A stretch of DNA of 64,000 nt from JBHGBM01 sp041946965 (GCA_041946965.1 JBHGBM010000024.1:5237-69236); one strand, 5' to 3'; shown: positions 1-8,868, counted from the first letter of the stretch. Numbers and translations: made by a program. Notes: generated from the letters alone by a model not told the origin.

Positions 1-989
1 CGGAGCGGCGCGCCCTGGCGGCGCACGCGCTCGGCGTGCGGGGCGATCAGGGCACCGAGGCGCTCTACCGGCTGCTCAACGATCCGGATGCCCCGGTGGT
101 GGAGGCGGCCTGCGACGCGGCGGGATCGCTGCGCAACCGGGCTTACGTCCACGCGCTCATCGAACGGCTTTCCAACGCGCGCGTGCGCGCCTCCGTGATT
201 CAGGCGCTGGCGCGCTACGGCCCCCAGATCTGCGGCTCACTCGGCGATCTGCTGGAAGACCGCAACATCCCGCCGAACGTGCGGCGCCAGGTCCCGCGCG
301 TGCTGGGTCTTATCCCCGACCCGCGGAGCGTGGATGTGCTGCTGCGTGCCGCCGGGCATCCGGACCTGGGCATCCGCGGCGCGGTGCTGAAGGCGCTGAA
401 CCGGCTGCGGGAGAGCGCCCCGGAGTTGAAATTCGACGACGCGTGTGTGGCCGGGCACGTCTGCCGCGAAGCCCGCGCCTACTTCGAGCTCAGCGCCGCG
501 TTAGCGCCGGTGCGCCGCAGCCTGAATGGCGCGCGCGCGCCGGCGCTGCTCGTGCGCACCATCGAGGAACGCCTGGCGCAGACGTTGGAACGCGTCTTCC
601 GCCTGCTCGGGCTGCGCTATCCCCCCAAGGAAATCTACTCGACGTACCTGGCGGTTTCCCGCCGGCGCGCGGAGGAAACCGCCGCCGCGGTCGAGTATCT
701 GGATACCCTCCTGGATCGTTCGTTGCGGCGCGTGCTGTTGCCGCTTCTGGATGCGCCGGAACTGGTGCCCCAGAGGGGCCGTGAGCTGTTCGGCGTGGAG
801 TTTCGCGATTCAGAAGCCGCCCTGCGGGAGCTCGTGCGCGCCGGCGACCCGTGGCTGGCCGCCTGCGCCATGGCTGCCGCGGGAGAATTGAGGATGCGGT
901 CGCTGGCTCCGGATATTGCAGCGGCCCCCGCGCGCTCCGAGCCCGAGGTGGACGAAGTCGCCCGGCATGTGGGCGCCGTACTGGTGTGA
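1..989 (+). CDS. HEAT-repeat protein, 5' partial
   Basis: The reading frame is open from base 3 of the window with no start codon, and the first GTG (36) sits inside a HEAT helix, so the gene begins upstream. Visible sequence is all alpha-helical with recurring HEAT signatures such as EALYRLLNDPDAPVVEAA and VDVLLRAAGHPDLGIRGAVL, followed by a less repetitive helical C-terminal third. HEAT repeats are scaffolds for protein-protein contact and no catalytic motif is visible. The stop at 987-989 lies 2 nt before the cyclic-nucleotide-binding gene, which is followed by a kinase and a regulator, so it probably belongs to a signalling operon. HEAT plus cyclic-nucleotide modules also occur at the C-terminus of Npt-type nucleotide transporters. 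Whether a membrane domain lies upstream cannot be seen here. Confidence 0.8.
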   Translation, partial: ERRALAAHALGVRGDQGTEALYRLLNDPDAPVVEAACDAAGSLRNRAYVHALIERLSNARVRASVIQALARYGPQICGSLGDLLEDRNIPPNVRRQVPRVLGLIPDPRSVDVLLRAAGHPDLGIRGAVLKALNRLRESAPELKFDDACVAGHVCREARAYFELSAALAPVRRSLNGARAPALLVRTIEERLAQTLERVFRLLGLRYPPKEIYSTYLAVSRRRAEETAAAVEYLDTLLDRSLRRVLLPLLDAPELVPQRGRELFGVEFRDSEAALRELVRAGDPWLAACAMAAAGELRMRSLAPDIAAAPARSEPEVDEVARHVGAVLV

Positions 990-991
990 CT

Positions 992-1414
992 ATGGCGGAG
1001 CTGAACCTTGTCGAAAAAGTGATTGCGCTCGAAGCGGTCGAGTTGTTGAAGAATTTGTCCCCGGAGCAGCTTGCGCGCATCGCCGGCATCGCCCGGGAGG
1101 TGAAGTTTCCGCCCGGAAAGCAGGTGCTCGATCCGCGCGGGGCCGCCGACGCCCTCTACGTGATCGTGGACGGCGCGGTGGAATTGACCCGCAACGGAGA
1201 GTCGCTGCACGTAGCGAGGCAGAACGAGGTGCTGGGCGCCTGGGCGCTGTTCGACCAGGATCCCATGTCCGTGGCCGCCTGCACCGTGGAGGACACTCGT
1301 CTGCTGCGCATCGGCCGCGACGATTTTTACGAGCTGCTTTCGGACAACGCCGAGATTACGGCATCGATTTTTGCCACGCTGGTGAAACGGTTCCGCAAGC
1401 TGGTAGAGCAATGA
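992..1414 (+). CDS. Cyclic nucleotide-binding domain protein
   Basis: A 140-residue protein consisting of one CAP-like cyclic-nucleotide-binding beta-barrel. The segments KQVLDPRGAADALYVIVDG, LGAWALFDQD and RLLRIGRDDFYELL follow the family's barrel order. No helix-turn-helix follows, so it is a sensor or adaptor module and not a CRP-type transcription factor. The phosphate-binding cassette is degenerate: the usual GE..L..R-A pattern reads LGAWALFDQDPMSVAACT without the conserved Arg, so real cNMP binding is doubtful. The ATG at 992 follows the HEAT gene stop by 2 nt, and the stop overlaps the next start (ATGA). This implies co-translation with the histidine kinase. Confidence 0.85.
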   Translation: MAELNLVEKVIALEAVELLKNLSPEQLARIAGIAREVKFPPGKQVLDPRGAADALYVIVDGAVELTRNGESLHVARQNEVLGAWALFDQDPMSVAACTVEDTRLLRIGRDDFYELLSDNAEITASIFATLVKRFRKLVEQ

Positions 1415-2220
1415 GCCCGGAGATGCCCAAGGCGGACGAGGAAAGCGCCGCCCTGCGCGAGCAGAACGAAATGCTGCTTCAGCAGCTTGCCGAGGAACAC
1501 CAGATGGCCTCCATCGGGCGCCTGCTCGCCGGGATCGTCCACGAGATCAACACACCGATCGGGTCCATATTCTCCAATAACGAGGTTCTCCGGCGTTCCG
1601 TGGACAAGCTGCGGGAGCTGCTCGCCGATCCGCGACCGGATAACCTGGCCAAAGCCGGGCGCATCCTGGACACGGCCGCCAGCCTGGCCGCGGTGGATAA
1701 GATCGCCTGCGAGCGCATCGCCTCGGTGATTCGTGGGCTCAAGACGTTTTCGCGCGCGGATCCGGGCGACGAGCTGCGCAAGGCCGACATCAATGAGAAC
1801 CTGCGCAACACGTTGAAGCTGGCGCAGGCCGAGTACCGCCGCCGCGTAACCATCGCCACGGACTTCGGCGAGGTGCCGGAGGTGGAGTGCTATCCGCACC
1901 TGCTCAACCAGGTGTTCCTCAACCTGCTGGTGAACGCGGGCCACGCCATCGAGGGCGAAGGCGTCGTCACCGTGCGCACGCGCGCCGGGGACGGCGCCGT
2001 CCATATCTGGATTTCCGATACCGGTTCCGGCATGACGCCGGAAGTGAAGGCGAAAATTTTCGAGACAGGCTTCACCACCAAGCCCGTCGGAGTGGGGACG
2101 GGCCTAGGCCTGGCTCTCTCCCGGCGGATCGTGGAGAAGCATGGCGGCACCATCGAGTTCGAGAGCGAGCCCGGCGTGGGGACCACGTTTCACGTGTCGA
2201 TTCCCCTCCGGCAGCAATGA
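1411..2220 (+). CDS. Soluble sensor histidine kinase
   Basis: A 269-residue cytosolic histidine kinase. An N-terminal coiled coil (about residues 8-35) leads into the H-box GIVHEINTPIGSIFSN, with the phospho-acceptor His near residue 44. The N-box is LNLLVNAGHAI, the G1 box is ISDTGSGM and the G2 box is GVGTGLGLALSRRIVEKHGG. There is no membrane segment or PAS domain, so input probably comes from the adjacent cyclic-nucleotide and HEAT proteins. Start ATG 1411 overlaps the upstream stop by 4 nt. The following response regulator gene begins 18 nt after the stop, making a compact two-component system. Confidence 0.93.
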   Translation: MSPEMPKADEESAALREQNEMLLQQLAEEHQMASIGRLLAGIVHEINTPIGSIFSNNEVLRRSVDKLRELLADPRPDNLAKAGRILDTAASLAAVDKIACERIASVIRGLKTFSRADPGDELRKADINENLRNTLKLAQAEYRRRVTIATDFGEVPEVECYPHLLNQVFLNLLVNAGHAIEGEGVVTVRTRAGDGAVHIWISDTGSGMTPEVKAKIFETGFTTKPVGVGTGLGLALSRRIVEKHGGTIEFESEPGVGTTFHVSIPLRQQ

Positions 2221-2238
2221 TTCGGAGAGTTCGCACCT

Positions 2239-2718
2239 GTGGAGACGAATACGCGACCTACAGTAGTCATCGTGGACGATGAGGAGATGGTCCTCACCAG
2301 CATCAAAGCCTACCTGCAATTGGAGAGCGATTACGATGTGCACGGGTTCACGGACCCTGAGGAGGCCCTGCGGTTCCTTCAGGGCAAGCCGGTGGACGTG
2401 GTCGTCTCCGACTACCTCATGCCGAAGCTCAACGGCATCCAACTGCTCGGCAGGTCGAAAGAGATGCAGCCGGAAGCCACCCGCGTGCTGCTCACCGGGC
2501 ACGCTGACAAGCAAAGCGCCATTACCGCCATCAACCAGGTCGGCTTGTACCAATACTTGGAGAAGCCCTGGGACAACGCCCAGCTTCTGCTGGTGATTCA
2601 GGCGGCCATCGAACGCGCCCGCCTGCTGCGCGACCTGCGCGAGAAGATCACCGAGCTCGACGCAGCGCACTCCAGTCTGAAGGACGTGCAGCGGCGGTTG
2701 TTGCAGGCGTTTTTGTGA
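2239..2718 (+). CDS. Single-domain response regulator with C-terminal coiled coil
   Basis: 159 residues: a receiver domain (about 8-125) with the acidic pair in IVDDEE, the phospho-acceptor Asp58 in VVVSDYLMPKLNG, the Thr switch in VLLTGHAD and the Lys in YLEKPWDN. It is followed by a short helical, probably coiled-coil tail (about 128-159). The LTGHAD and LEKPWDN spellings are those of RpfG-like receivers, which usually carry HD-GYP or another output, but none is present. Output would be by protein contact. GTG start at 2239 is preceded by GGAGAG about 10 nt upstream. Its partner is the kinase immediately upstream. Confidence 0.92.
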   Translation: METNTRPTVVIVDDEEMVLTSIKAYLQLESDYDVHGFTDPEEALRFLQGKPVDVVVSDYLMPKLNGIQLLGRSKEMQPEATRVLLTGHADKQSAITAINQVGLYQYLEKPWDNAQLLLVIQAAIERARLLRDLREKITELDAAHSSLKDVQRRLLQAFL

Positions 2719-2727
2719 ACGGTTTGA

Positions 2728-2789
2728 GCCGCAGATGCACGCAGACAGAATCCACTCCTTATCCGTGTTCCTTTGCGTGCATCTGCGGC
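2728..2789. repeat. Dispersed GCAGATG palindrome, copy 1
   Basis: Perfect 16-bp inverted arms: GCCGCAGATGCACGCA at 2728-2743 and its exact reverse complement at 2774-2789, separated by 30 nt. It fills the gap between the response regulator stop and the convergent propeller gene. The same CCGCAGATG...CATCTGCGG-style element recurs in degenerate form near 63392-63458. It could act as a bidirectional terminator, but there is no T-tract. Confidence 0.8.
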
Positions 2790-3740
2790 CTATAAAGGTA
2801 TGACGGGATCCGGACCGGCGCCCTTGGGTGTTCGGAACTCGCGGAGGATCTTCCGGTCCGGCACCGAGATGACCACCACGCGGTCCTGTTCCTGCACTCC
2901 CGCGAAGGCGGTGTTGCCGTCGCGCGTCATGGTGAGCGAAAGCGAGCGGCCGCCAATGGGCAGCGTGGCGGTCTGTTTTCCGCTCGCCACGTCCGCGAAC
3001 CCCACGGCGTTGTCGTTCTGGAGGTTGTAGACCAGCGTCTTTCCGTTCGGGGTGAGCGCGATGCGGCCCGGGCCGTTTCCGGTGGCGATGGAGCCGGTCA
3101 CTTTCAGCGAAGCTGTGTCGATGATGGTGATGCGCGCCGCTCCCGTGTTGACGACGAACAAACGGCCGTCGGGTGCGAGCACGGCGCCCTGGGGGCGCGC
3201 GGCGGTGGGGATCAGGGTCGCCGCGCTGGTCGCCAAATCCACCGCGGCCACCGTCCCGGAATCCGTGTTGCTCACGAAGGCCCGCCCGCGGGCGCAGGCC
3301 ACCATGTGGGGGCTCTTGCCCTTCACGCCGTAGTCGCGGATCAGCTTGCGGGCCGCCACGTCCAGCAGCAGCAGCGCCGGGGGCAGTTCGGTGGTCACCA
3401 GCAGCCGTGTTCCCCCGGCGTCCCACGCGATCCCGTGCGGGCGGCGGAAGCGGGCGAGTCCGATCTCGCCCGCCTTCCGCATGGCGCGGACGTCCACGAT
3501 GGAGACGGTATTGCCGCCGTCGCCCGCATCGGTCATCCACAGCACGCCGTTGTCGGTGACGTAGAGGAAATGGCCGTCGGGGGAGAGCGCGGCCTCATGC
3601 GGAAAGTTGCCGACCTTCACTCCCCCCGCCCGCGCGCCGGCGGCGGTGTAGAAACCCACGCACCCGGCTGCCTTCTCGACCACCGCGAAGGCCGGGGCGC
3701 CGGGAACCGCCGCAAGTAGAACGAATTCGCGCCGTCTCAC
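2790..3740 (-). CDS. YVTN/NHL-type beta-propeller protein, exported
   Basis: 316 residues with an RRREF-type N-terminal export signal, then repeated blades of the YVTN kind, for example ALSPDGHFLYVTDNG, VLAPDGRLFVVNTG and ALTPNGKTLVYNL. The blades alternate a PDG turn with a VVNT-like strand. Propellers of this family bind ligands or partners at the cell surface, and no enzymatic residues are recognisable. GTG start at 3740 lies 21 nt after the stop of the Oar-like receptor on the same strand, so it is probably its downstream operon partner. It converges on the response regulator across a palindromic repeat. Confidence 0.85.
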   Translation of the reverse strand: MRRREFVLLAAVPGAPAFAVVEKAAGCVGFYTAAGARAGGVKVGNFPHEAALSPDGHFLYVTDNGVLWMTDAGDGGNTVSIVDVRAMRKAGEIGLARFRRPHGIAWDAGGTRLLVTTELPPALLLLDVAARKLIRDYGVKGKSPHMVACARGRAFVSNTDSGTVAAVDLATSAATLIPTAARPQGAVLAPDGRLFVVNTGAARITIIDTASLKVTGSIATGNGPGRIALTPNGKTLVYNLQNDNAVGFADVASGKQTATLPIGGRSLSLTMTRDGNTAFAGVQEQDRVVVISVPDRKILREFRTPKGAGPDPVIPL

Positions 3741-3761
3741 GGAGCCGACTCCCGTGGCCGC

Positions 3762-6700
3762 CTAAAAATTGATCTTCAGCGCCATCTGGACCATGCGCGG
3801 GTTGTTCTGCTGCGCCGGCGTGACGCGCCCGAAGCTGCCGCTGCCCGGGTTGGTGTTCGGCCCGCTGAAGCGCGGATGGTTGAGCGTGTTGAACGTTTCG
3901 AAGCGGTACTGGATCTTCACCCGCTCCCGAATACGGAAGTTCTTGTACACGCCCATGTTCATCTCGTTGGTGCGGCTGTTGCGCACCATGGCCCAGCGCG
4001 TCGGATAACGGCGGATGTAGGTGGCGAAGTCCTGGTACACGCCGTTCTTGATGGTGTCTCCCGCGGCCGGCTTGTAGTTGAATCCCGGCATCTGCTGGAT
4101 CCCCGTCCACGCCGGGTAAGCGGAAACGTCCGTGTTCTTATCGGGGAAGCGGACGAAGTGAGTGGTATCGAACCAGCGGTCCAGGCTCTGCTGGTCGCGC
4201 GGGAGCGCAAAGTTCTGGCCGTCGAAGAACGAATCGGTGTCGAACACGGTCGGGGTGCCGGACTGGATTCGATAGTGGCCTGACAATTGCCACCCGCCCA
4301 GTACGGCATCGGCGACTCTGGGCATGGATCCCCACACCTTCTTGCCGCGGCCGATGGGGAACTCCCAGATGGGCGCGATAGAGAGGTTGAACGGGCGATC
4401 CTCGCCGCCCAGCTTGTGCTCCGCCACGAGCCCGGCCACCTGCGGACCCCAGAAGGAGGTGTCTTCAAACAGCTTCGACCAGGTGAAGGAATTGATGATG
4501 CTGAAACCCGACCGGAAGCGGCGCTCTACTTTGACCAGCATGGCGTCGTACTGGTTCTTGCCCCACGGATTGACCCCGCGGTTGACGTCGCCCAGGATCT
4601 TGATGGGGCGCACGAACTGGCTCATGGCGATGTTCTGGTTGCTGGCGATGGAGCCGGTCACGCCGGGCAACTGGTAGAACGGGTTGGGAATCAGCTCGTC
4701 CCACAGTTGCTTGTCGAAGGGCCTGCCGTTGGCGTCGAAGCGCGGCGTGCGCAACTGTTTCCAGACCTCGTAATCGGGCAGGTTCTGGTTCATGTCCCAG
4801 CCGATGCCGGAGGTCTTGTTGTGGGTGTAGCCCACTTCGAACAGCCATCCGCGGAATTCCTGTTGCAGATGCAGGCTGTACTCCCAGGAGTACGGCCGCT
4901 GGGGGTTCTGGTTGAGCCAGTTCACGCCCTGGCCGAGGTTGGTGAGCGGCCCCAGCGACGAGCCCGTGGGCTCCAGGATGCCGTCGCGGAAGGGGTTCTC
5001 CAGCGTGTCGTACGGCGTGGTGTAGTTGTCCCGCGTATGAATGAACGAGGTGCTGCGGCTGAAGCCGTTCTGCCCGCCGTTGTCCCAAGAGGCCTGCACG
5101 AACCTGCCGAAGCCGCCGCGGATCACCGTGCGCGGGAACAGCCGGTAGGCGAAGCCGGCCCGCGGCTGAAATTGCCTGAAATCTCCGTTGTAGACCTGCC
5201 GCGATTGGCCGCCCACGCCGGCGAAAAGCTGCGCTCCGTAAACCTTGTAAGAACCGGCGGGCACCAGCCGCGCCAGCACTTGCACCACGGGGTTGGCGGC
5301 GTTGGCCGCCAGGATGGCGGCATATTTGGCCTGGGCCAAATCGCTGATGGGGTTGAGCGCGGTGGGATCGTAGTTCGAGGTCATGCGGTTGAATCGTTCG
5401 ACCGCGGGACGCTCGTAGTCCCACCGCAGGCCGGCGTTCACCGTCAGCTTGGGCGTGACGCGCCAGTCGTTCTGGAAGTAGACCGCGTAGAAACGCTGCG
5501 AGTACATGCTGCTGGCGTTGCGGGGGAAACTGCCGCCCTGGGGCAGGCCGAGCAGGTAGGCGGCCATGGTGGACCCATTGCCGACCCCGCCGCTGACTGT
5601 GGTCTGCTGGCGAGTCCAGTTCGAGCCGAAATCGTAGGTTCCCTGGCTGCCGATGTTCCGGGCGGCGCGCTGCAACACCCAGAAGTCGCCGCCGTATTTC
5701 ATGGTCATGTTGCCCCTCACCTGGGTCATGGCAGCCGACCAGGTGTAGTAACTGGTGCCGGTGAAGTTGCCCGCGCTGCCCGCGCCAATGTCGCCGAAGA
5801 TCCCGGTGATTCGCGGGAAGGAAGGCTTCTCCATCTGCGAGATCAGGCGCGCGGGAACGCCGAGCTTCGCGGGATCGAAGCCGGCGCCGTTGTCGCGGTT
5901 GTCGTCCACGTAACGGCTGATGTTCCAGCGGAGGTTGAGGATCTTGTAGGCATCGACGGTCCAGACGTGATCCAGGCCCAGCCCCATAGGGATGCGCGAC
6001 TGGTACTGGCCCGTGGCGGGGCTGTTGTAATAGTTGTTGGTTAGTTCGTCCTCGTGGTACCACCGCAGCGAGGCGAAACTCTTGTGCCAGTTGTTCCAGC
6101 TCTGGTCCAGCCGGATGGCCAGCACGGCCATCTTGTTCTGCCGCGTGGAATCGGGCACGAAATTATTGGTGGCATTGCTGGTGGGCTCGCTGGGCTTGTT
6201 GGGCAGCGGGATGTAACCCAGGATCTTCTGCGCGATGTTGCTCTGGCGGCTGGCGGGAATCCGCATGCCGGGGAACAACTGGCGGAAACCTTTGGCGTCC
6301 ACAGACGCGGGATCGTAAACCTGGATCGGATACCGCACCAGCTCGCCCCTTACAAGCTGGGTAGTGAAAGACTGGCTGAAGTCGCCCTGGCGCTCCTCGG
6401 CGGTCGGGACGGAGCGTATGGAGAAGCGCGGGTCCTGGTTGCGCGTGCCGTCGAAGGAAACGAAGAAGAACGTCCGGTTGCGCCCGTCATACAGTTTTGG
6501 AATCCAGACCGGCCCGCCGAAGGTGCCCCCGTACTCGTTGAAGTGCACCGGGGGGTTGCTGCCGCCCACCAGGTTCGTCTGGAACATCTTGGCGTTCAGA
6601 AAATTGTTCTGGTTGAACTCGTAGAGTCCGCCGTGATAGGCGGAGGTGCCGTTCTTGATGGTCATCTGCACGGTGGCGCCCGCCTGGCGTCCGATGGAAG

Positions 6701-7400
6701 CGTCGTAGGCGTTCATCTGCACGCGGAATTCCGCCACGGCTTCCGGCGGCGGCATGAAGGCGACCTTCCCGCTGTCCCTCACGTTGGGCATGCCGTCCAG
6801 CTCGAACGAGTTGGAGCGGATGTTGTTCCGGCCGCCGTTGGCCGTGAACTCCGAGGCGGCGTTGTAAGACCATAAGTGGGCGACGTTCTGGTTCTGGTCC
6901 TGCGCCACCACGCCCGGCGAAAGCGTCGCCAGCAGCGTGGTCACGCGGGACATGGAAGGCATCTCGGTGATCTGCTCGGACGTGATGACCGTGCCCGAGG
7001 TCGCCGACGTGGTGTCCACCAGCATGGCCTCGGCGGTCACGCTGATGGTCTGCTGGGTGGCGCCCAACTGAAGTTGCACATCCACCAGCTTGTTGTCCGC
7101 GGTTTGCAGGACGATCCCGGTCTGCTGCGACTGCTGGAAGCCGGGGGCGGTCACCGTGAAGTTGTACCTTCCCGGTATCAGAAAGCGCACGATCCAGTTG
7201 CCCTGGTCGTTGGTCTTGGTCTGCTGCTTGACGCCGGTATCATCGGACGTGACCACCACGTCCACATTCGGCATGACGGCGCCTTGCGCGTCGGTGACAC
7301 GCCCGCCCAGGGAGGCGCGGGATTCCTGGGCTGCCGCGCGGTTTGCACCCGCGACGCCCACAATGGCGGTAAACGCCAGTGCAAGGACGAACCTGTTCAT
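3762..7400 (-). CDS. Oar-like TonB-dependent receptor with carboxypeptidase-regulatory domain
   Basis: About 1212 residues from ATG 7400. A GTG at 7412 would add four residues, but MNRFVLALAFTAIVG is the better signal peptide. After the signal comes a CarboxypepD_reg-like beta-sandwich (about 30-115: LGGRVTDAQGAVMPNVDV, IPGRYNFTVTAPGF). Next is a plug domain (NNIRSNSFELDGMPN, FRVQMNAYDASIGRQAGA) and a long barrel ending in KINF with terminal aromatic Phe. Such proteins import or display large substrates through the outer membrane using TonB energy. The family is strongly expanded in Acidobacteriota, where substrates are mostly unknown but often plant or microbial polysaccharides. A propeller gene follows in the same direction. 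Promoter elements TTGACG and TAGATT precede it. Confidence 0.95.
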   Translation of the reverse strand: MNRFVLALAFTAIVGVAGANRAAAQESRASLGGRVTDAQGAVMPNVDVVVTSDDTGVKQQTKTNDQGNWIVRFLIPGRYNFTVTAPGFQQSQQTGIVLQTADNKLVDVQLQLGATQQTISVTAEAMLVDTTSATSGTVITSEQITEMPSMSRVTTLLATLSPGVVAQDQNQNVAHLWSYNAASEFTANGGRNNIRSNSFELDGMPNVRDSGKVAFMPPPEAVAEFRVQMNAYDASIGRQAGATVQMTIKNGTSAYHGGLYEFNQNNFLNAKMFQTNLVGGSNPPVHFNEYGGTFGGPVWIPKLYDGRNRTFFFVSFDGTRNQDPRFSIRSVPTAEERQGDFSQSFTTQLVRGELVRYPIQVYDPASVDAKGFRQLFPGMRIPASRQSNIAQKILGYIPLPNKPSEPTSNATNNFVPDSTRQNKMAVLAIRLDQSWNNWHKSFASLRWYHEDELTNNYYNSPATGQYQSRIPMGLGLDHVWTVDAYKILNLRWNISRYVDDNRDNGAGFDPAKLGVPARLISQMEKPSFPRITGIFGDIGAGSAGNFTGTSYYTWSAAMTQVRGNMTMKYGGDFWVLQRAARNIGSQGTYDFGSNWTRQQTTVSGGVGNGSTMAAYLLGLPQGGSFPRNASSMYSQRFYAVYFQNDWRVTPKLTVNAGLRWDYERPAVERFNRMTSNYDPTALNPISDLAQAKYAAILAANAANPVVQVLARLVPAGSYKVYGAQLFAGVGGQSRQVYNGDFRQFQPRAGFAYRLFPRTVIRGGFGRFVQASWDNGGQNGFSRSTSFIHTRDNYTTPYDTLENPFRDGILEPTGSSLGPLTNLGQGVNWLNQNPQRPYSWEYSLHLQQEFRGWLFEVGYTHNKTSGIGWDMNQNLPDYEVWKQLRTPRFDANGRPFDKQLWDELIPNPFYQLPGVTGSIASNQNIAMSQFVRPIKILGDVNRGVNPWGKNQYDAMLVKVERRFRSGFSIINSFTWSKLFEDTSFWGPQVAGLVAEHKLGGEDRPFNLSIAPIWEFPIGRGKKVWGSMPRVADAVLGGWQLSGHYRIQSGTPTVFDTDSFFDGQNFALPRDQQSLDRWFDTTHFVRFPDKNTDVSAYPAWTGIQQMPGFNYKPAAGDTIKNGVYQDFATYIRRYPTRWAMVRNSRTNEMNMGVYKNFRIRERVKIQYRFETFNTLNHPRFSGPNTNPGSGSFGRVTPAQQNNPRMVQMALKINF

Positions 7401-7442
7401 CTTGTTGTACACCCCTATCGGATCTAAGAAGCCCGTTAGTCG

Positions 7443-7472
7443 AATCTATCAGGTTCACACGGCACTCGTCAA
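7443..7472 (-). promoter_or_regulatory. Probable sigma-70 promoter for the first Oar-like receptor
   Basis: On the minus strand TTGACG (7472-7467) and TAGATT (7448-7443) are separated by 18 nt. The predicted transcript starts about 36 nt before ATG 7400. This is one of the better consensus promoters in the window. Confidence 0.55.
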
Positions 7473-7522
7473 AGCGCTCGAAAATCGGGCCGCGATGTGT
7501 CATATTCGGGGCAGGAGACGCC

Positions 7523-7786
7523 GTGCACGAAACTTCCCTGATTCCGGACCTGCTCGAGAAGATAACCGGGATTGCGCGGGAGAATAAAGCCCGCCGCGTG
7601 ATCGCCGTGGAACTGGAGATCGGCGCGCTGGCGGGCTTCAGTCCCGAACACCTGCGGGAGCACTTCGAGGAAGCCGCGAAGGGCACCGTCGCCGAAGGGG
7701 CCGAACTGCGCTCCACGGTGAACGAGGACCCGCTCTCGCCGGAGGCCGGGAGTGTGCGGCTGATGGCCGTGGAGGTGGACGCGTGA
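7523..7786 (+). CDS. HypA-like protein without zinc-binding cysteines
   Basis: An 87-residue protein starting at GTG 7523, with GGAG 6 nt upstream. The N-terminus VHETSLIPDLLEKI copies the nickel-site start of HypA/HybF (M-H-E-x-S-L), with the His at position 2 kept. GALAGFSPEHLREHFEEAAKGT matches the HypA helical region, and VRLMAVEVDA matches its C-terminal strand. The zinc loop that should carry two CxxC motifs is missing, so the whole protein contains no cysteine. HypA normally delivers Ni to NiFe-hydrogenase or urease, but no such enzyme is nearby. Its stop overlaps the alanine dehydrogenase start by 4 nt, arguing for a different, metabolically coupled role. Confidence 0.75.
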   Translation: MHETSLIPDLLEKITGIARENKARRVIAVELEIGALAGFSPEHLREHFEEAAKGTVAEGAELRSTVNEDPLSPEAGSVRLMAVEVDA

Positions 7787-8868
7787 ATTTTGCCGTGGTT
7801 CGCGAGAGGACCGCCTGCGACCGGCGCGTGGCGCTCACGCCCTGCGTGGTGCGCCGGCTGGCGGGCGCGGGGCACGTGGTGTGGGTGGAGACCGGCGCCG
7901 GCTCGGGCGCCATGTTTCACGACAACGACTACGCCGGCGCGGGGGCGCAACTGGTCTATTCGGCCGCGGACGCGATCCAGCGCGCCGATGTTCTGGCGAA
8001 GATCGCCGTGCCGCGTCCGGATGAGTTGCGCGCCTGCCGGCCGGGCATGGCCGTCATGGCCTTCTTCCATCTGGCCGTGGCGGACCGCGCGGTCTACCAG
8101 GCGCTGGTGCAAGGCGGCATCACCGCCATCGGCTGCGAGATCATCCAGACTGAGGAAGGAACGCTTCCCGTGCTCGCGCCCGTGAGCGAAGTGGCCGGCC
8201 AGATGACCGTGTCGCTGGCGGCGCACCTGATGTGGTCGAGTTCGGGCGGGCGCGGCATTCTGCTGGGCGGAAGCCCGGGGATCCCGCCGGCGCACGTGGT
8301 GATCCTGGGGGCCGGCGCGGTGGGCGGGGCCGCGGCCCGGACCGCCGCCGCAGCCGGGGCGCGCGTTACCGTGCTGGACGTGGATCCTCTCAAGCTGAGG
8401 CGGCTGATGGAGCATGTGCCGCATGTGGCCACCTGCCTGGCCGACAGCGATTCCATCGCCTCGGCGGTGGCCGCCGCCGACGTGCTCATCGGCGCGGTGC
8501 TGGTGCCCGGCGGGCGCACGCCCCACATCGTCACCCGGGCCATGGTGGAGAGGATGAAGCCCGGCGCCGCCATCATCGACGTTTCCATCGACCAGGGCGG
8601 CTGTTGCGAGACCAGCCGGCCCACCACCATCGCCGACCCGACCTTCGTTTCTCATGGCGTGACCCACTTCTGCGTGCCGAACTTCACCGCCAACCTGGGG
8701 CGCACGGCGAGCGTGGCCATCGCACAGGCCATGCTGCCTTATCTGCTCGCCATCGGCGAGCACGGCATCGACGGGGCCATGGAGCATCATCCCGACCTGC
8801 GGCGCGGACTTTACACCCATCGCGGCGCGTGCGCCAGCGCCGCTCTTGCGGAGGCCTGGAAAGCATGA
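7783..8868 (+). CDS. Alanine dehydrogenase / PNT-type NAD-dependent dehydrogenase
   Basis: 361 residues, the length of alanine dehydrogenases. The N-terminal AlaDh_PNT domain contains R-E-R-T and VALTPCVVRRLAGAGHVVWVE, a catalytic-type Lys in VLAKIAVPR and a His in MAFFHLAV. The Rossmann nucleotide loop is VVILGAGAVGGAAARTAAA, followed by an acidic strand end VTVLDVD. The family oxidises L-alanine to pyruvate plus ammonia with NAD. The family also includes lysine-pathway and transhydrogenase relatives, so the substrate is not certain. GTG start overlaps the HypA-like stop, and the stop overlaps the CoA-transferase ATG (ATGA). Confidence 0.85.
   Translation: MNFAVVRERTACDRRVALTPCVVRRLAGAGHVVWVETGAGSGAMFHDNDYAGAGAQLVYSAADAIQRADVLAKIAVPRPDELRACRPGMAVMAFFHLAVADRAVYQALVQGGITAIGCEIIQTEEGTLPVLAPVSEVAGQMTVSLAAHLMWSSSGGRGILLGGSPGIPPAHVVILGAGAVGGAAARTAAAAGARVTVLDVDPLKLRRLMEHVPHVATCLADSDSIASAVAAADVLIGAVLVPGGRTPHIVTRAMVERMKPGAAIIDVSIDQGGCCETSRPTTIADPTFVSHGVTHFCVPNFTANLGRTASVAIAQAMLPYLLAIGEHGIDGAMEHHPDLRRGLYTHRGACASAALAEAWKA

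Noticed and set aside
2239..2718. HD-GYP or GGDEF output for the response regulator
   Set aside because: The receiver resembles RpfG types but the frame stops 30 residues after it and no output domain follows.
4287..6044. Long open frame (585 codons) opposite the first Oar-like receptor
   Set aside because: Antisense to an intact receptor with clear domains; the composition (His/Gly/Val/Arg-rich, no motif) is typical of GC-rich shadow frames.
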